NCBI GenBank assembly: GCA_044370475.1
Contig: JBILVK010000004.1
Location: forward strand, 1 to 64,000
Reading direction: 5' to 3'
DNA: 64,000 bases
DNA from: B1 sp044370475
Lineage (GTDB): Bacteria; Bacteroidota; Bacteroidia; UKL13-3
Positions 53,368 through 62,421 of this stretch are shown here, piece after piece (position 1 is the stretch's first letter; the number at the start of each line of letters is the position of its first letter). Below the pieces are notes generated by a model. That model was not told where the DNA came from, did not search any database, and was given only the letters and a program-made list of their open reading frames with translations. Position numbers and translations under genes: made by a program.

Positions 53368-55659
53368 ATGAAAAAAATTCACACTCTTTTGTTCACATTT
53401 TGCCTCCCTATCTTTCTTTTTGCACAGCCGGTACAATTCAATTTAAAGAATAAAGCGAGCATCAGCATGAATGGTGCTGATACCTTGTTGTATCCCTTTA
53501 CAGGAGGATTAAATTCGCCTCAGATGTACAATTTAGAACTAGATGGCGATGGAATAAAAGATTTGTTTGTTTTTGACAGGTATGGCAATAAAGTGCTCAC
53601 CTATTTATATAAGGGAGGCAAATATGTATATGCTCCTATGTACGAAAGTCAGTTTCCTCCTTTGTTTAAGTGGGTTGTTATAAAAGATTATAACTGCGAT
53701 GGGAAGGATGATATATTTACTGAGGTAGATTATAATGCACAGCCCGAGCCCGATAAATATATTTCATCTAATGGGATAAGGATTCTAAAAAATGTAAGTG
53801 TAGAACCTGGAAAGCTTTTGTGGAAACAGGATAGAAATCAATTGGTGGATACAGGATTGGGCACATTGCCTTCTTCTAATATTGCTGTTTCTAACGCAGA
53901 TTTAAATGCTTTTGAAGATATTGATGGGGATGGTGATATTGATATTTTATTGATGCCTTTTGGCAAAAATGTAATTACCTATTATCAGAATTTAAGTAAA
54001 GAGTTAAACTACAATTGCGATTCCTTGTTGTTTGTTTTTAGAGATGAGTGCTGGGGATATATGTCGTACTTAGTGAATACAAATGGATTCTTATTAAATG
54101 ATAAGAGTTCATGTTTTCGCAATTACAAACGCGCTAAACATAATGGTACAACCTTAACCTTATTTGATTCTGATGGCGATGGTGATAAGGATTTAATTTA
54201 TGGTGATGTAGGCTTTTCTAATTTGGTTTATGTAGAGAACAATAGGAGCAATAATACCAGCAAAAGAGATAGCATCATTTCTCAAGATACCGTGTTTCCA
54301 AAAAACAGCATTGCTGCTAAAGTTGAGTTGTTTCCGGCATCCTTTATAGTTGATGTAGACAATGACGGAAAGAAGGATTTGCTTGTAGCACCAAATGCAG
54401 ATGCAGGTGCTAAAAACAAAGACCAAATCTTGTATTATAAGAATACAGGGACTGTAACTAATGCTGTTTTTACTTATCAAAACAATAATTTTTTGGTAGG
54501 TGAGACTTTTGATTTAGGTGGAGGTTCTATTCCTTGTTGGGTAGATTTGGATGCAGATGGAGATATGGATTTGGTGGTTGCTACGCAAGGAGAATTTACC
54601 CAAACTGCCAATGGAAATGATAGGTTATTTTACTTCAAAAATACAGGCACAAACAACAAAGCTACCTATGTTTTGGCCGATTCAAATTTCTTGAATATTA
54701 ATGGAAGCTTGCCCAGAATTCAACGCGTAGTTCCCACTTTTGGCGATTTAACAGGAGATGGTAAACCCGATTTATTGATTGGTGATTTAAATGGAAAAAT
54801 GCATTTTTATGAGAATAAAAGTGTAGGTACAACGCTGGCATTTGAAAAGAAGAGTGCAGATTATTTTAGCATATTTGGTGGCACTTCTGCTTCACCGCAA
54901 CTTTTCGATTTAAATAAAGATGGTAAGTTGGATATTGTGATGGGTAGGAAGAATGGTAGTTTAGCTTATTTTGAAAACAAAGGAACTGCTAGCGCGCCTG
55001 ATTTTACTGCTACTCCAAGCATTGATTCTATTGGTAAGATTACCTCTGCAGAAATGGTTTTAAGTGGAGGCATCCCTTATTATTTTGATGGTTATTCTAT
55101 GCCTCATGTATGCGATTTGGATAAAGACGGACAGTTCGAGATTTTGGTAGGTAGTGATATGGGTAGGTTGCATTTATTTAGAAATTTTGAACCAAATGCA
55201 AATCGTGTTTGTGATGAGGTTACTAAAATATATTCGGATGCTAACGGGGTTGCTCCAAGCGATATGCTTTTTGGTACTAAATCTGCTGTAACTACTGCAG
55301 ATATTGATGGCGACGGAGTTAGTGAATTGTTGATAGGCAATTCTCGTGCAGGCTTGCGCATGTATGCCACACAAATAAAGGGTGTAATTAGTGATGTTAA
55401 GGAACAAACTAAAGTAGAGCAAAGTTGGGTATTGTATCCTAATCCAGCTTCATCTTTTATTTCGGTTCGAACCGATAAAAATAGAAGCAAACAGCCCTAC
55501 GAAATATATGATATGGTAGGCAAGAAACATTTGTCTGGTATGATGGATTCTTATGAGACCCAAATTGACATTAGCACATTGCCTGCTGGTTTTTATTTGA
55601 TGAAGAGTGTCGATGAAAGCGGAAATTCTTATGTAGGAAGATTCCTGGTTAGTCAGTAG
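53368..55659 (+). CDS. Secreted FG-GAP repeat protein with T9SS sorting domain, paralogue A
   Basis: A 763-residue exported protein. Signal peptide 1-19 (FCLPIFLFAQ end), then a seven-bladed type FG-GAP/VCBS propeller carrying about ten calcium-binding loops of the form DxDxDG: LDGDGIKDLFVF, DIDGDGDIDILLM, DSDGDGDKDLIYGD, DVDNDGKKDLLVA, DLDADGDMDLVVA, DLTGDGKPDLLIGD, DLNKDGKLDIVMG and others. The last ~75 residues form a type A Por-secretion sorting domain (WVLYPNPASSFISVRTD, then STLPAGFYLMKS and YVGRFLVS), which directs export through the type IX system and surface attachment. Sixteen bases separate it from an equally long paralogue. Ligand or adhesion function is inference. Confidence 0.9.
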   Translation: MKKIHTLLFTFCLPIFLFAQPVQFNLKNKASISMNGADTLLYPFTGGLNSPQMYNLELDGDGIKDLFVFDRYGNKVLTYLYKGGKYVYAPMYESQFPPLFKWVVIKDYNCDGKDDIFTEVDYNAQPEPDKYISSNGIRILKNVSVEPGKLLWKQDRNQLVDTGLGTLPSSNIAVSNADLNAFEDIDGDGDIDILLMPFGKNVITYYQNLSKELNYNCDSLLFVFRDECWGYMSYLVNTNGFLLNDKSSCFRNYKRAKHNGTTLTLFDSDGDGDKDLIYGDVGFSNLVYVENNRSNNTSKRDSIISQDTVFPKNSIAAKVELFPASFIVDVDNDGKKDLLVAPNADAGAKNKDQILYYKNTGTVTNAVFTYQNNNFLVGETFDLGGGSIPCWVDLDADGDMDLVVATQGEFTQTANGNDRLFYFKNTGTNNKATYVLADSNFLNINGSLPRIQRVVPTFGDLTGDGKPDLLIGDLNGKMHFYENKSVGTTLAFEKKSADYFSIFGGTSASPQLFDLNKDGKLDIVMGRKNGSLAYFENKGTASAPDFTATPSIDSIGKITSAEMVLSGGIPYYFDGYSMPHVCDLDKDGQFEILVGSDMGRLHLFRNFEPNANRVCDEVTKIYSDANGVAPSDMLFGTKSAVTTADIDGDGVSELLIGNSRAGLRMYATQIKGVISDVKEQTKVEQSWVLYPNPASSFISVRTDKNRSKQPYEIYDMVGKKHLSGMMDSYETQIDISTLPAGFYLMKSVDESGNSYVGRFLVSQ
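55462..55475. repeat. TCGGTTCGAACCGA palindrome, copy 2
   Basis: Same 14-bp palindrome in the sorting-domain region of FG-GAP paralogue A, read as Ser-Val-Arg-Thr. Confidence 0.45.
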
Positions 55660-55675
55660 CATTTAAACTAGCCCT

Positions 55676-57967
55676 ATGAAGTATTACCGCACCCTCCTTT
55701 TTTTATTTTTATTTTCATTGGAATGCATAGCACAGCCTGTTCAGTTTAATTTAACGAACAAAGCTGCCATTAGTTTAAATGGAATAGATACCTTAAAATA
55801 TCCTTACGTGGGCGGGTTTAACAGTCCGCAATTCTATAAAATGGAGCTTGATGGTGATGGGGTGAAAGACTTGTTTGTCTTTGATAGAATTGGCAATAAG
55901 GTGATGACTTTTTTGTATAAATCTGGTAAGTATGTTTATGAACCTTCCTTTGAAACACAGTTTCCTCCTTTGTTTAATTGGGTAGTAATAAAAGATTATA
56001 ACAAAGATGGTAAGGATGATATATTCTCTGAAGTGGATGTTAATTTTATGCCGGAGCCTAATGAGCCCATTAATACCAGTGGTATTAGGTTGATTGAGAA
56101 TATAAGCACGGTGCCTGGTAAGTTTGTTTGGCGACAAAGGAAAAATGAGATTCTTGATATGGGAGTATTACAATTACCTCCTTCTAGAATTGGTATTGCT
56201 GTTGATGATATTCCGGGTATTGAAGACATAGACAATGATGGCGATTTAGATTTATTGTTTATGCGTTCTGGACTAAATGTAATTAGCTATTACCAGAATT
56301 TAAGTCAGGAAAGAGGTTATGGAAACGATTCCATTTTGTTTTTACTTCGCGATGATTGCTGGGGATACACCTCTTATTTAATGCATACCAATGCTTTTCT
56401 CTTGGCCGACAAAAGTTCATGTTTTAGAAATTATAAAAGAAGCATGCACAATGGCACTTCGTTAAATTTTATTGACATGGATAATGATGGTGATAAAGAC
56501 CTTATTTATGGCGATAATTTTTTTAATGGATTGGTTTATTTGGAGAATGGAAAAGCCTTAAATTCGAAAGGAAGAGATTCTATTATTTCTCAGGATACTT
56601 TATTTCCAAAGAATACAACACGCGCATCATTGGAGGTGTATCCGGCTTCTTTTTATTTGGATGTAGACAATGATGGAAAGAAGGATATGTTAGTGGCAAC
56701 CTGCCACAATGAGCTTGGAAAAAACAAAGATCAAGTGATGTATTATAAGAATACAGGCACTGCGCTTAAGCCTGTTTTTACCTACCAAAATTCTCCTTTT
56801 TTAACCAATGAAATGTTTGATTTGGGAGGAAATAGTATTCCTACTTTGGTTGATATTGATAGCGATGGTGACTTGGATATGGTATTGAGCACACAAGGTG
56901 AATATACCCAAACCTACAATGCAAACGACAGGTTGGTTTTGTTGCTTAATGTTGGCAATAAAAATAAAGCTAGCTATGTTTTGGAGGATAATGATTTTTT
57001 GAAAATTAATGAGTTTAATCCCAGAATTATGCGGGCTATAGCCAGTTTTGGCGACTTAAATGGTGATGGTAAACCCGATATGGTGATTGGAGATTTGTAT
57101 GGGAAGATTCATTATTATGAAAATTCCACCGTGGGTTCTCAAATAAAGTTTACGAAGAAAAGTTCTGATTATTATTCGATGTATGCTGGGAGGACGGCAG
57201 CACCTCAATTGTTTGATTTAAACAAAGATGGTGTATTAGATTTGGTGGTAGGTGCAAGAGGTGGAAACATTGCTTATTTTGAGAACAAAGGCACTGTTAC
57301 TAATGCAATTTTTTCTTCATCACCCAGCATAGATTCTGTAGGCAAAATTTCTGTTGCCGAGCAAATCATAAGTGCTGGTCAGCCTTTTGTTTTTGATGGC
57401 TATGCAAGGCCACATGTATGCGATTTAGACAATGATGGTAGGTTTGAGATTTTGGTAGGTAGCTTTAGCGGAAGGGTGTTTTTATATAGGAATTTTGAAG
57501 CCAATGCTACCCGTGTTTGCGATGAGGTAACAGAGATTTTTTCTGAAGGTGCAGGCATAACCCCAAGCAATGTGCAATTTGGGGTTAAGTCGTCTGTAAC
57601 CAGCGGTGATTTAGACGGCGATGGGTTAAATGAAGTTTTGATAGGCAACGATAGAGGCGGACTGCGGATGTATTCAACCCAGGTAAAAGGGGTTATAAGT
57701 GGTATTAAAGAGCAAGCAAAGAGTGCACAAAATTGGGTGTTGTATCCAAATCCCGCTCAGTCAATTATTTCGGTTCGAACCGATAAAAATATGAGTAATC
57801 AAAGTTACGAAATTTACGATTTGGTAGGCAAAATGGTGGGTAATGGCAAAATGGAAGGATATGAAACCCGCATAAATATTTTGGGATTAGGCGAAGGAAT
57901 TTACCTCCTAAAAAGCACAGATAGAGAAGGTAATGTGTACGTATCCAGATTCTTAGTAGAAGATTAA
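55676..57967 (+). CDS. Secreted FG-GAP repeat protein with T9SS sorting domain, paralogue B
   Basis: A 763-residue protein, the same length as its upstream neighbour and collinear with it throughout: signal peptide ending CIAQ, DxDxDG loops such as LDGDGVKDLFVF, DIDNDGDLDLLFM, DMDNDGDKDLIYGD, DLNGDGKPDMVIGD and DLDGDGLNEVLIGN, and a C-terminal sorting domain WVLYPNPAQSIISVRTD ending KSTDREGNVYVSRFLVED. The pair arose by tandem duplication and has since diverged through the propeller, while the block order, including the conserved DKSSCFRNYKR segment, is kept. Probably co-transcribed with paralogue A. Confidence 0.9.
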   Translation: MKYYRTLLFLFLFSLECIAQPVQFNLTNKAAISLNGIDTLKYPYVGGFNSPQFYKMELDGDGVKDLFVFDRIGNKVMTFLYKSGKYVYEPSFETQFPPLFNWVVIKDYNKDGKDDIFSEVDVNFMPEPNEPINTSGIRLIENISTVPGKFVWRQRKNEILDMGVLQLPPSRIGIAVDDIPGIEDIDNDGDLDLLFMRSGLNVISYYQNLSQERGYGNDSILFLLRDDCWGYTSYLMHTNAFLLADKSSCFRNYKRSMHNGTSLNFIDMDNDGDKDLIYGDNFFNGLVYLENGKALNSKGRDSIISQDTLFPKNTTRASLEVYPASFYLDVDNDGKKDMLVATCHNELGKNKDQVMYYKNTGTALKPVFTYQNSPFLTNEMFDLGGNSIPTLVDIDSDGDLDMVLSTQGEYTQTYNANDRLVLLLNVGNKNKASYVLEDNDFLKINEFNPRIMRAIASFGDLNGDGKPDMVIGDLYGKIHYYENSTVGSQIKFTKKSSDYYSMYAGRTAAPQLFDLNKDGVLDLVVGARGGNIAYFENKGTVTNAIFSSSPSIDSVGKISVAEQIISAGQPFVFDGYARPHVCDLDNDGRFEILVGSFSGRVFLYRNFEANATRVCDEVTEIFSEGAGITPSNVQFGVKSSVTSGDLDGDGLNEVLIGNDRGGLRMYSTQVKGVISGIKEQAKSAQNWVLYPNPAQSIISVRTDKNMSNQSYEIYDLVGKMVGNGKMEGYETRINILGLGEGIYLLKSTDREGNVYVSRFLVED
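57770..57783. repeat. TCGGTTCGAACCGA palindrome, copy 3
   Basis: Same palindrome at the paralogous position in FG-GAP paralogue B; shared ancestry with copy 2 explains this pair. Confidence 0.45.
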
Positions 57968-58034
57968 TTCATATTTTTATAATTCTGTGAGCAAGCAGAA
58001 GTTTTTCTATAATTTCGTGCAAAATTAAAACACT

Positions 58035-59225
58035 ATGTACGGGAATTTACAACAACAATTGCAAGCTGAATTAAGCGAAATTGAATCTGCAGGTTTATTT
58101 AAGCGTGAGCGCATTATTGCATCACCACAAGGTGCAGAAGTAGTATTAGAGAGCGGACAAAAGGTATTGATTTTTTGTGCCAATAATTATTTGGGATTAT
58201 CATCACATCCAAGGGTTTTAGAAGCGGCAAAGAAGACTATAGATACTCATGGTTATGGGATGAGTTCTGTACGTTTTATTTGTGGAACTCAGGATATACA
58301 TAAAACGTTAGAGGCAAAGATTGCGGAATTTTTAGGCACAGAAGATACCATTTTATATGCAGCGGCTTTTGATGCAAATGGGGGTATTTTTGAGCCCTTG
58401 TTTAATGAGCAAGATGCCATTATAAGTGATGCTTTAAATCATGCAAGTATTATTGATGGAGTGCGTTTATGTAAGGCTGAGCGTTACAGATACGAGCACA
58501 ATAATATGGTAGATTTGGAAGAAAAGTTAAAGGCTACCCAGCATTGCAGAAACAGAATTATAGTTACAGACGGTGTATTTAGCATGGATGGTACCATTGC
58601 GCAATTGGATCATATTGTTGCCTTAGCCGAAAAATATAATAGCTTAATCATGGTGGATGAATGTCATGCCAGCGGATTTATGGGCGACCATGGAAGAGGA
58701 ACCCACGAATACAGAAATGTGATGGGTAAGATTGATATCATTACTGGAACCTTAGGAAAAGCTTTAGGCGGTGCTATGGGTGGTTTTACAAGTGGTAAGA
58801 AAGAGATTATTGATTTGCTTCGTCAGAGAAGTAGGCCTTATTTGTTTTCTAATACCTTGGCTCCAGCAATAGTGGGTGCAAGTATTGAGGTGCTTAATAT
58901 GTTAACTGAAACTACAGAGTTAAGAGATAAGTTGTGGGCAAGCACACAATATTTTAGAAAAGAGATGACGGAAGCGGGTTTTGATATTAAGCCTGGTGAG
59001 CATCCAATTGTTCCAGTAATGTTATATGATGCTAAACTTTCTCAGGACTTTGCTTCTAAATTATTGGAGGAAGGAGTTTACGTAGTTGGATTTTATTATC
59101 CAGTGGTTCCAAAGGGTCAGGCTAGGATTCGCGTTCAGATAAGTGCTGGTCACGAGCGCCATCACTTGGATCAGACCATTGCTGCCTTTAAGAAAGTAGG
59201 AAAAGAGTTGGGTGTAATTAAGTAG
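58035..59225 (+). CDS. kbl: Glycine C-acetyltransferase (2-amino-3-ketobutyrate CoA ligase)
   Basis: A PLP enzyme that cleaves 2-amino-3-ketobutyrate with CoA to glycine and acetyl-CoA, the step after threonine dehydrogenase. 396 residues, full length. The alpha-oxoamine-synthase features are visible: FCANNYLGLSSHPRV (about 49-63), GYGMSSVRFICGTQDIHKTLE, DALNHASIIDGVRL with the PLP-stacking His, MVDECHASGFMGDHGRG and the Schiff-base Lys242 in TGTLGKALGGAMGG. The partner tdh gene is at 48408-49343 on the same strand but is not in the same operon. A TAATTTCG promoter-like element lies about 25 bases upstream. Confidence 0.95.
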   Translation: MYGNLQQQLQAELSEIESAGLFKRERIIASPQGAEVVLESGQKVLIFCANNYLGLSSHPRVLEAAKKTIDTHGYGMSSVRFICGTQDIHKTLEAKIAEFLGTEDTILYAAAFDANGGIFEPLFNEQDAIISDALNHASIIDGVRLCKAERYRYEHNNMVDLEEKLKATQHCRNRIIVTDGVFSMDGTIAQLDHIVALAEKYNSLIMVDECHASGFMGDHGRGTHEYRNVMGKIDIITGTLGKALGGAMGGFTSGKKEIIDLLRQRSRPYLFSNTLAPAIVGASIEVLNMLTETTELRDKLWASTQYFRKEMTEAGFDIKPGEHPIVPVMLYDAKLSQDFASKLLEEGVYVVGFYYPVVPKGQARIRVQISAGHERHHLDQTIAAFKKVGKELGVIK

Positions 59226-59229
59226 GCGC

Positions 59230-59279
59230 TTAACAATGCCTTAACATACAATTAACCTTAGGCTAACAAGCTATTAACT
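59230..59279 (+). promoter_or_regulatory. Five 11-bp-phased TTAACA-like direct repeats (Pho-box-like)
   Basis: Hexamers start at 59230 (TTAACA), 59241 (TTAACA), 59252 (TTAACC), 59263 (CTAACA) and 59274 (TTAACT), exactly 11 bases apart. This is the period of PhoB/PhoP/SphR sites, and the B. subtilis and cyanobacterial consensus repeats contain the same TTAAC core. The last repeat directly abuts the -33 TTG at 59280. Confidence 0.75.
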
Positions 59280-59307
59280 TTGCGGTAATTTAGTAAGGAT
59301 ACTTTTG
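59280..59307 (+). promoter_or_regulatory. Promoter of the TonB-dependent receptor
   Basis: TTG (59280-59282), 17 bases, TACTTTTG (59300-59307, exact -7 consensus), 17 bases before ATG 59325. The -33 element touches the repeat array, an arrangement suited to activator-dependent transcription. Confidence 0.75.
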
Positions 59308-59324
59308 CCTCAGTTTCAACGCAT

Positions 59325-62243
59325 ATGAAATTGAGAATAACTATTTTATTGTTTCTTGTATTTGGATTGATACAGGCTAACGCAGCTACTGGCACGGGCA
59401 AAATTGCTGGTAAGGTAATCGACAAAAAAACGGCTGAAGAGCTCATTGGAGTTACAGTGATTGTGGAGGGCACCAGTTTTGGTGCTGCAACCGATTTTGA
59501 AGGAAATTTTATTATTGGAAACTTAAAGCCAGGTGTTTATAACCTCATTTTAAGTTATGTATCTTATGAGAAAAAGATATTAAAAGGAGTAGAGGTAAAG
59601 GCTGGAGAGGTAACCAATATTAATGTAAGCATAGAGCAATCTCAAAAGGAATTAAATGAGGTGGTAGTGCAGGCTGAGATGAGAAGGGAAAATGCCAGCG
59701 CTTTGTTACTTACACAAAAGAAAAGCACATCTATATCTGATGGTGTTTCTGCCGACATGATTAAAAAGACGCCAGATGCAACTACTGGCGACGTTATGAA
59801 GCGTGTGAGTGGCACTTCCATTCAAGACAATAAATTTGCGGTTATACGTGGCTTAAACGACCGTTACAATACAGCTTATATCAATGGTGCTCCTCTTCCT
59901 AGCTCAGAAAGCGATAGAAAAGCATTTTCATTTGATATTATTCCTTCTAATATGTTGGATAATATGGTGATTAATAAATCGGCCACACCCGATTTGCCTG
60001 GTGATTTTGCAGGAGGTTTAATTACCATCAACACAAAGGATATTCCTGAGAAAAAATTTACATCTGTATCATTAGGTGCAAGCTATCACAGCATTTCTAC
60101 TTTTAAGGAAGGCAATACTTACAATGGTGGTAAAACAGACTGGTTGGGAGTTGATGATGGGACCAGAACTATTCCTAATGGCATTCCAGAAAGAGGCGCA
60201 TACAATGGCCAATCGATGGAGGATAAAATCAATAGCAGTAAACAGTTTAACGACGATTGGAAAACGCAAGCTATTTCGAGCCTACCAATGAATTACTCTA
60301 TGCAACTTTCGGGCGGTAACAGTTATAAAGTGGGTAAGAAGGATGAATTTGGCTTTATAGTTTCTGCGAGTTATAGCAATTCTGTTAAGAATTCATATGT
60401 GGAAAGAAATCAATTCAACAGACCATTGGATGCGATAGATAATCAAATTGTAAGAAGCTATCAAGATACCATTACCAAAAATGAAACTTTAATGGGAGTG
60501 ATGGCCAACTTTGGTTATAAGATTGGTACTAAGAGTAAGATTAGTTTTAAGAATGCATATACCATAAATGGTGAAGATCAAACTATTTTAAGATCTGGTA
60601 ACGATGATTATACCAGTGAACAAATGCCATTGGTAAGAAATACTTATTATAATTTTTCTCAAAGTAAATTACTTACCTCGCAGTTAACGGGTGAGCACTT
60701 TATAAGTTCTGCAAAGACAAAAGTAAAGTGGGTGTTGAATAATAATGTGATTGATAGACAGGTGCCAGATTTTAGACGTTACTCAACCTTCTCTACCATG
60801 ATGGATGCTGGAACTGGAGAATATACACCCTATGCAGCTAAAATTACTAGCAGTAACCCCGATATTACCCAGACAGGTAGATTTTATTCTAGCTTAAATG
60901 AGGTGATTAGAAGTGCTGGTTTAGATTTGCAAAAGCCATTAGAGTTTGTAACAAACAAAAAATTAAAAACAGAAGCCAAAGTAGGTGGATTTATTCAGGG
61001 TAGAAGTCGTGATTTTGAAGCAAGAGCATTTGCTCCTGTATTAAAATTATCTGGCTTAGAAAGAAATAAATTCTTAGAAGGTTCATTGGATACAATGTTT
61101 CAAGCGGCTAATTATTCTAAAGATTTTTATTTTGATGAAGACTTTAGGGCGCAAGATGAGTACACTGCTAGTTCTAGTTTAAAGGCAGGGTATTTAATGT
61201 TGGATCAGCGCGTATATTCTAGGTTAAGATTGGTTTACGGTGTAAGATTTGAATCTTACAAACAAACTTTGAATTCATTTGAATTGAACAGTAACCCGCC
61301 ATTGCCACTGTCTGTTGATACCGTATTTAATGATTGGTTGCCTTCGATAAATGCAACTTATGAACTTACTGAAAAAGTAAACATCAGAGCGTCTGCATTT
61401 AAATCGGTAGCAAGACCAGAGTTTAGAGAGATTGCACCCTTTGCATTTTTTGATTTCAATTTAAATACAGTAGTAACAGGAAAGCCAACTTTAACCAGAA
61501 CAAGAATTAATAACTACGATTTACGTTTTGAATTTTATCCTGGTGAAGGTCAGTTATTATCTGCATCTCTTTTCTATAAGGAGTTTATTAATCCTATCGA
61601 AAATGTGTATGAGTTTATTGGAAGTGATGCTACACAAGGATATTCTAGTGATGCGAAAGCAACGAACTATGGTGTTGAATTAGAGTTAAGGAAGAACTTT
61701 GGTTTTATAGATGAAAAAGTAGGTACTAGCTGGATGCGTAACTTAACTTTTACATGTAACTATGCTTACATCGTATCTAAAGTAACCTTAGATGAAAGTG
61801 TATCGTTAAGCAAATATGGATCTCGTCCGTTGCAAGGACAATCACCTTATATTTTGAACACCAGTTTACAGTATTATGAACCAAAATCTGGATTGTCGTT
61901 GGCCTTGTTTGCAAACAAAATTGGTAGAAGAATTGCATACGTTAGGGCTAAGAATGGTGAGGTTCCAGATTTGTGGGAAAATCCAAGAACTGTTTTAGAC
62001 TTCTCTGTTTCAAAAAGAATTGTTAAGGGCTTAGAAGCTAAGTTTTCGATTAACGATATTTTGGCTCAAGATTTAGTTTTTTACCAAGACAATAATGGCA
62101 ACGGTAAGTTAGATAATTTTAACAAAGAGACGCTCATTAACAATGCAACGAGTACAAGTCAACAACGTTTAGATATGGACAATATCATGTTTAAATACAA
62201 AATGGGTTATACTGTTTCATTTAGTTTAAGTTACAAATTTTAG
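59325..62243 (+). CDS. TonB-dependent receptor
   Basis: A 972-residue outer-membrane transporter. Signal peptide ends at about residue 20 (QANA). An N-terminal carboxypeptidase-regulatory-like domain follows (about 25-105, IAGKVIDKKTAEELIGVTVI and VYNLILSYVSYEKK), which is typical of Bacteroidota receptors. The plug (about 135-235) has DATTGDVMKRVSG, FAVIRGLNDRYNTAYINGA and the ATPDLPGDFAGGLI element. The beta barrel ends with SFSLSYKF, carrying the terminal Phe needed by the Bam machinery. No SusD-type lipoprotein is adjacent; a secreted protein gene with the same promoter design follows. The phased repeats upstream suggest phosphate-starvation control and hence a phosphorus-containing substrate, which is inference. 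Confidence 0.93.
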   Translation: MKLRITILLFLVFGLIQANAATGTGKIAGKVIDKKTAEELIGVTVIVEGTSFGAATDFEGNFIIGNLKPGVYNLILSYVSYEKKILKGVEVKAGEVTNINVSIEQSQKELNEVVVQAEMRRENASALLLTQKKSTSISDGVSADMIKKTPDATTGDVMKRVSGTSIQDNKFAVIRGLNDRYNTAYINGAPLPSSESDRKAFSFDIIPSNMLDNMVINKSATPDLPGDFAGGLITINTKDIPEKKFTSVSLGASYHSISTFKEGNTYNGGKTDWLGVDDGTRTIPNGIPERGAYNGQSMEDKINSSKQFNDDWKTQAISSLPMNYSMQLSGGNSYKVGKKDEFGFIVSASYSNSVKNSYVERNQFNRPLDAIDNQIVRSYQDTITKNETLMGVMANFGYKIGTKSKISFKNAYTINGEDQTILRSGNDDYTSEQMPLVRNTYYNFSQSKLLTSQLTGEHFISSAKTKVKWVLNNNVIDRQVPDFRRYSTFSTMMDAGTGEYTPYAAKITSSNPDITQTGRFYSSLNEVIRSAGLDLQKPLEFVTNKKLKTEAKVGGFIQGRSRDFEARAFAPVLKLSGLERNKFLEGSLDTMFQAANYSKDFYFDEDFRAQDEYTASSSLKAGYLMLDQRVYSRLRLVYGVRFESYKQTLNSFELNSNPPLPLSVDTVFNDWLPSINATYELTEKVNIRASAFKSVARPEFREIAPFAFFDFNLNTVVTGKPTLTRTRINNYDLRFEFYPGEGQLLSASLFYKEFINPIENVYEFIGSDATQGYSSDAKATNYGVELELRKNFGFIDEKVGTSWMRNLTFTCNYAYIVSKVTLDESVSLSKYGSRPLQGQSPYILNTSLQYYEPKSGLSLALFANKIGRRIAYVRAKNGEVPDLWENPRTVLDFSVSKRIVKGLEAKFSINDILAQDLVFYQDNNGNGKLDNFNKETLINNATSTSQQRLDMDNIMFKYKMGYTVSFSLSYKF

Positions 62244-62250
62244 TAAGGCG

Positions 62251-62286
62251 GAAATCAACACTGTACGCCCGTGCTGTGTTGATTTC
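62251..62286 (+). other. Long imperfect hairpin downstream of the TonB receptor
   Basis: GAAATCAACAC (62251-62261) pairs perfectly with GTGTTGATTTC (62276-62286), and GTAC/GTGC inside extends the stem after a T-T mismatch. It lies 8 bases past the stop codon and before a second, terminator-type hairpin, so it probably protects the 3' end of the message or is part of a small 3' RNA. Confidence 0.6.
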
Positions 62287-62293
62287 ATATGCA

Positions 62294-62327
62294 TAAAAGT
62301 CTCATGTTTACATGAGACTTTTTTTTT
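62294..62327 (+). terminator. Terminator of the TonB-dependent receptor gene
   Basis: AAGTCTCATG/CATGAGACTT stem with a TTTA loop followed by nine T, preceded by the longer hairpin at 62251-62286. Confidence 0.92.
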
Positions 62328-62344
62328 ACATTTCAATGTCTCAG

Positions 62345-62372
62345 TTAACATTTTGATAACGTATCCTTAACC
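62345..62372 (+). promoter_or_regulatory. Three 11-bp-phased TTAACA-like direct repeats (Pho-box-like)
   Basis: Hexamers start at 62345 (TTAACA), 62356 (ATAACG) and 62367 (TTAACC), 11 bases apart. The last one abuts the -33 TTG at 62373, and lies 26 bases before the -7 element, the same as upstream of the TonB receptor. Confidence 0.68.
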
Positions 62373-62400
62373 TTGAAACAATAGGCTAAATCTAGTTTTG
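62373..62400 (+). promoter_or_regulatory. Promoter of the secreted protein gene
   Basis: TTG (62373-62375), 17 bases, TAGTTTTG (62393-62400, exact -7 consensus), 21 bases before ATG 62422. Confidence 0.75.
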
Positions 62401-62421
62401 GGGTATCAAAAGATGATACAT

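Noticed and set aside
53368..57967. Regularly spaced repeats suggesting a CRISPR-like or satellite array
   Set aside because: The periodicity comes from DxDxDG propeller loops in two coding regions; no DNA-level direct repeat with spacers is present.
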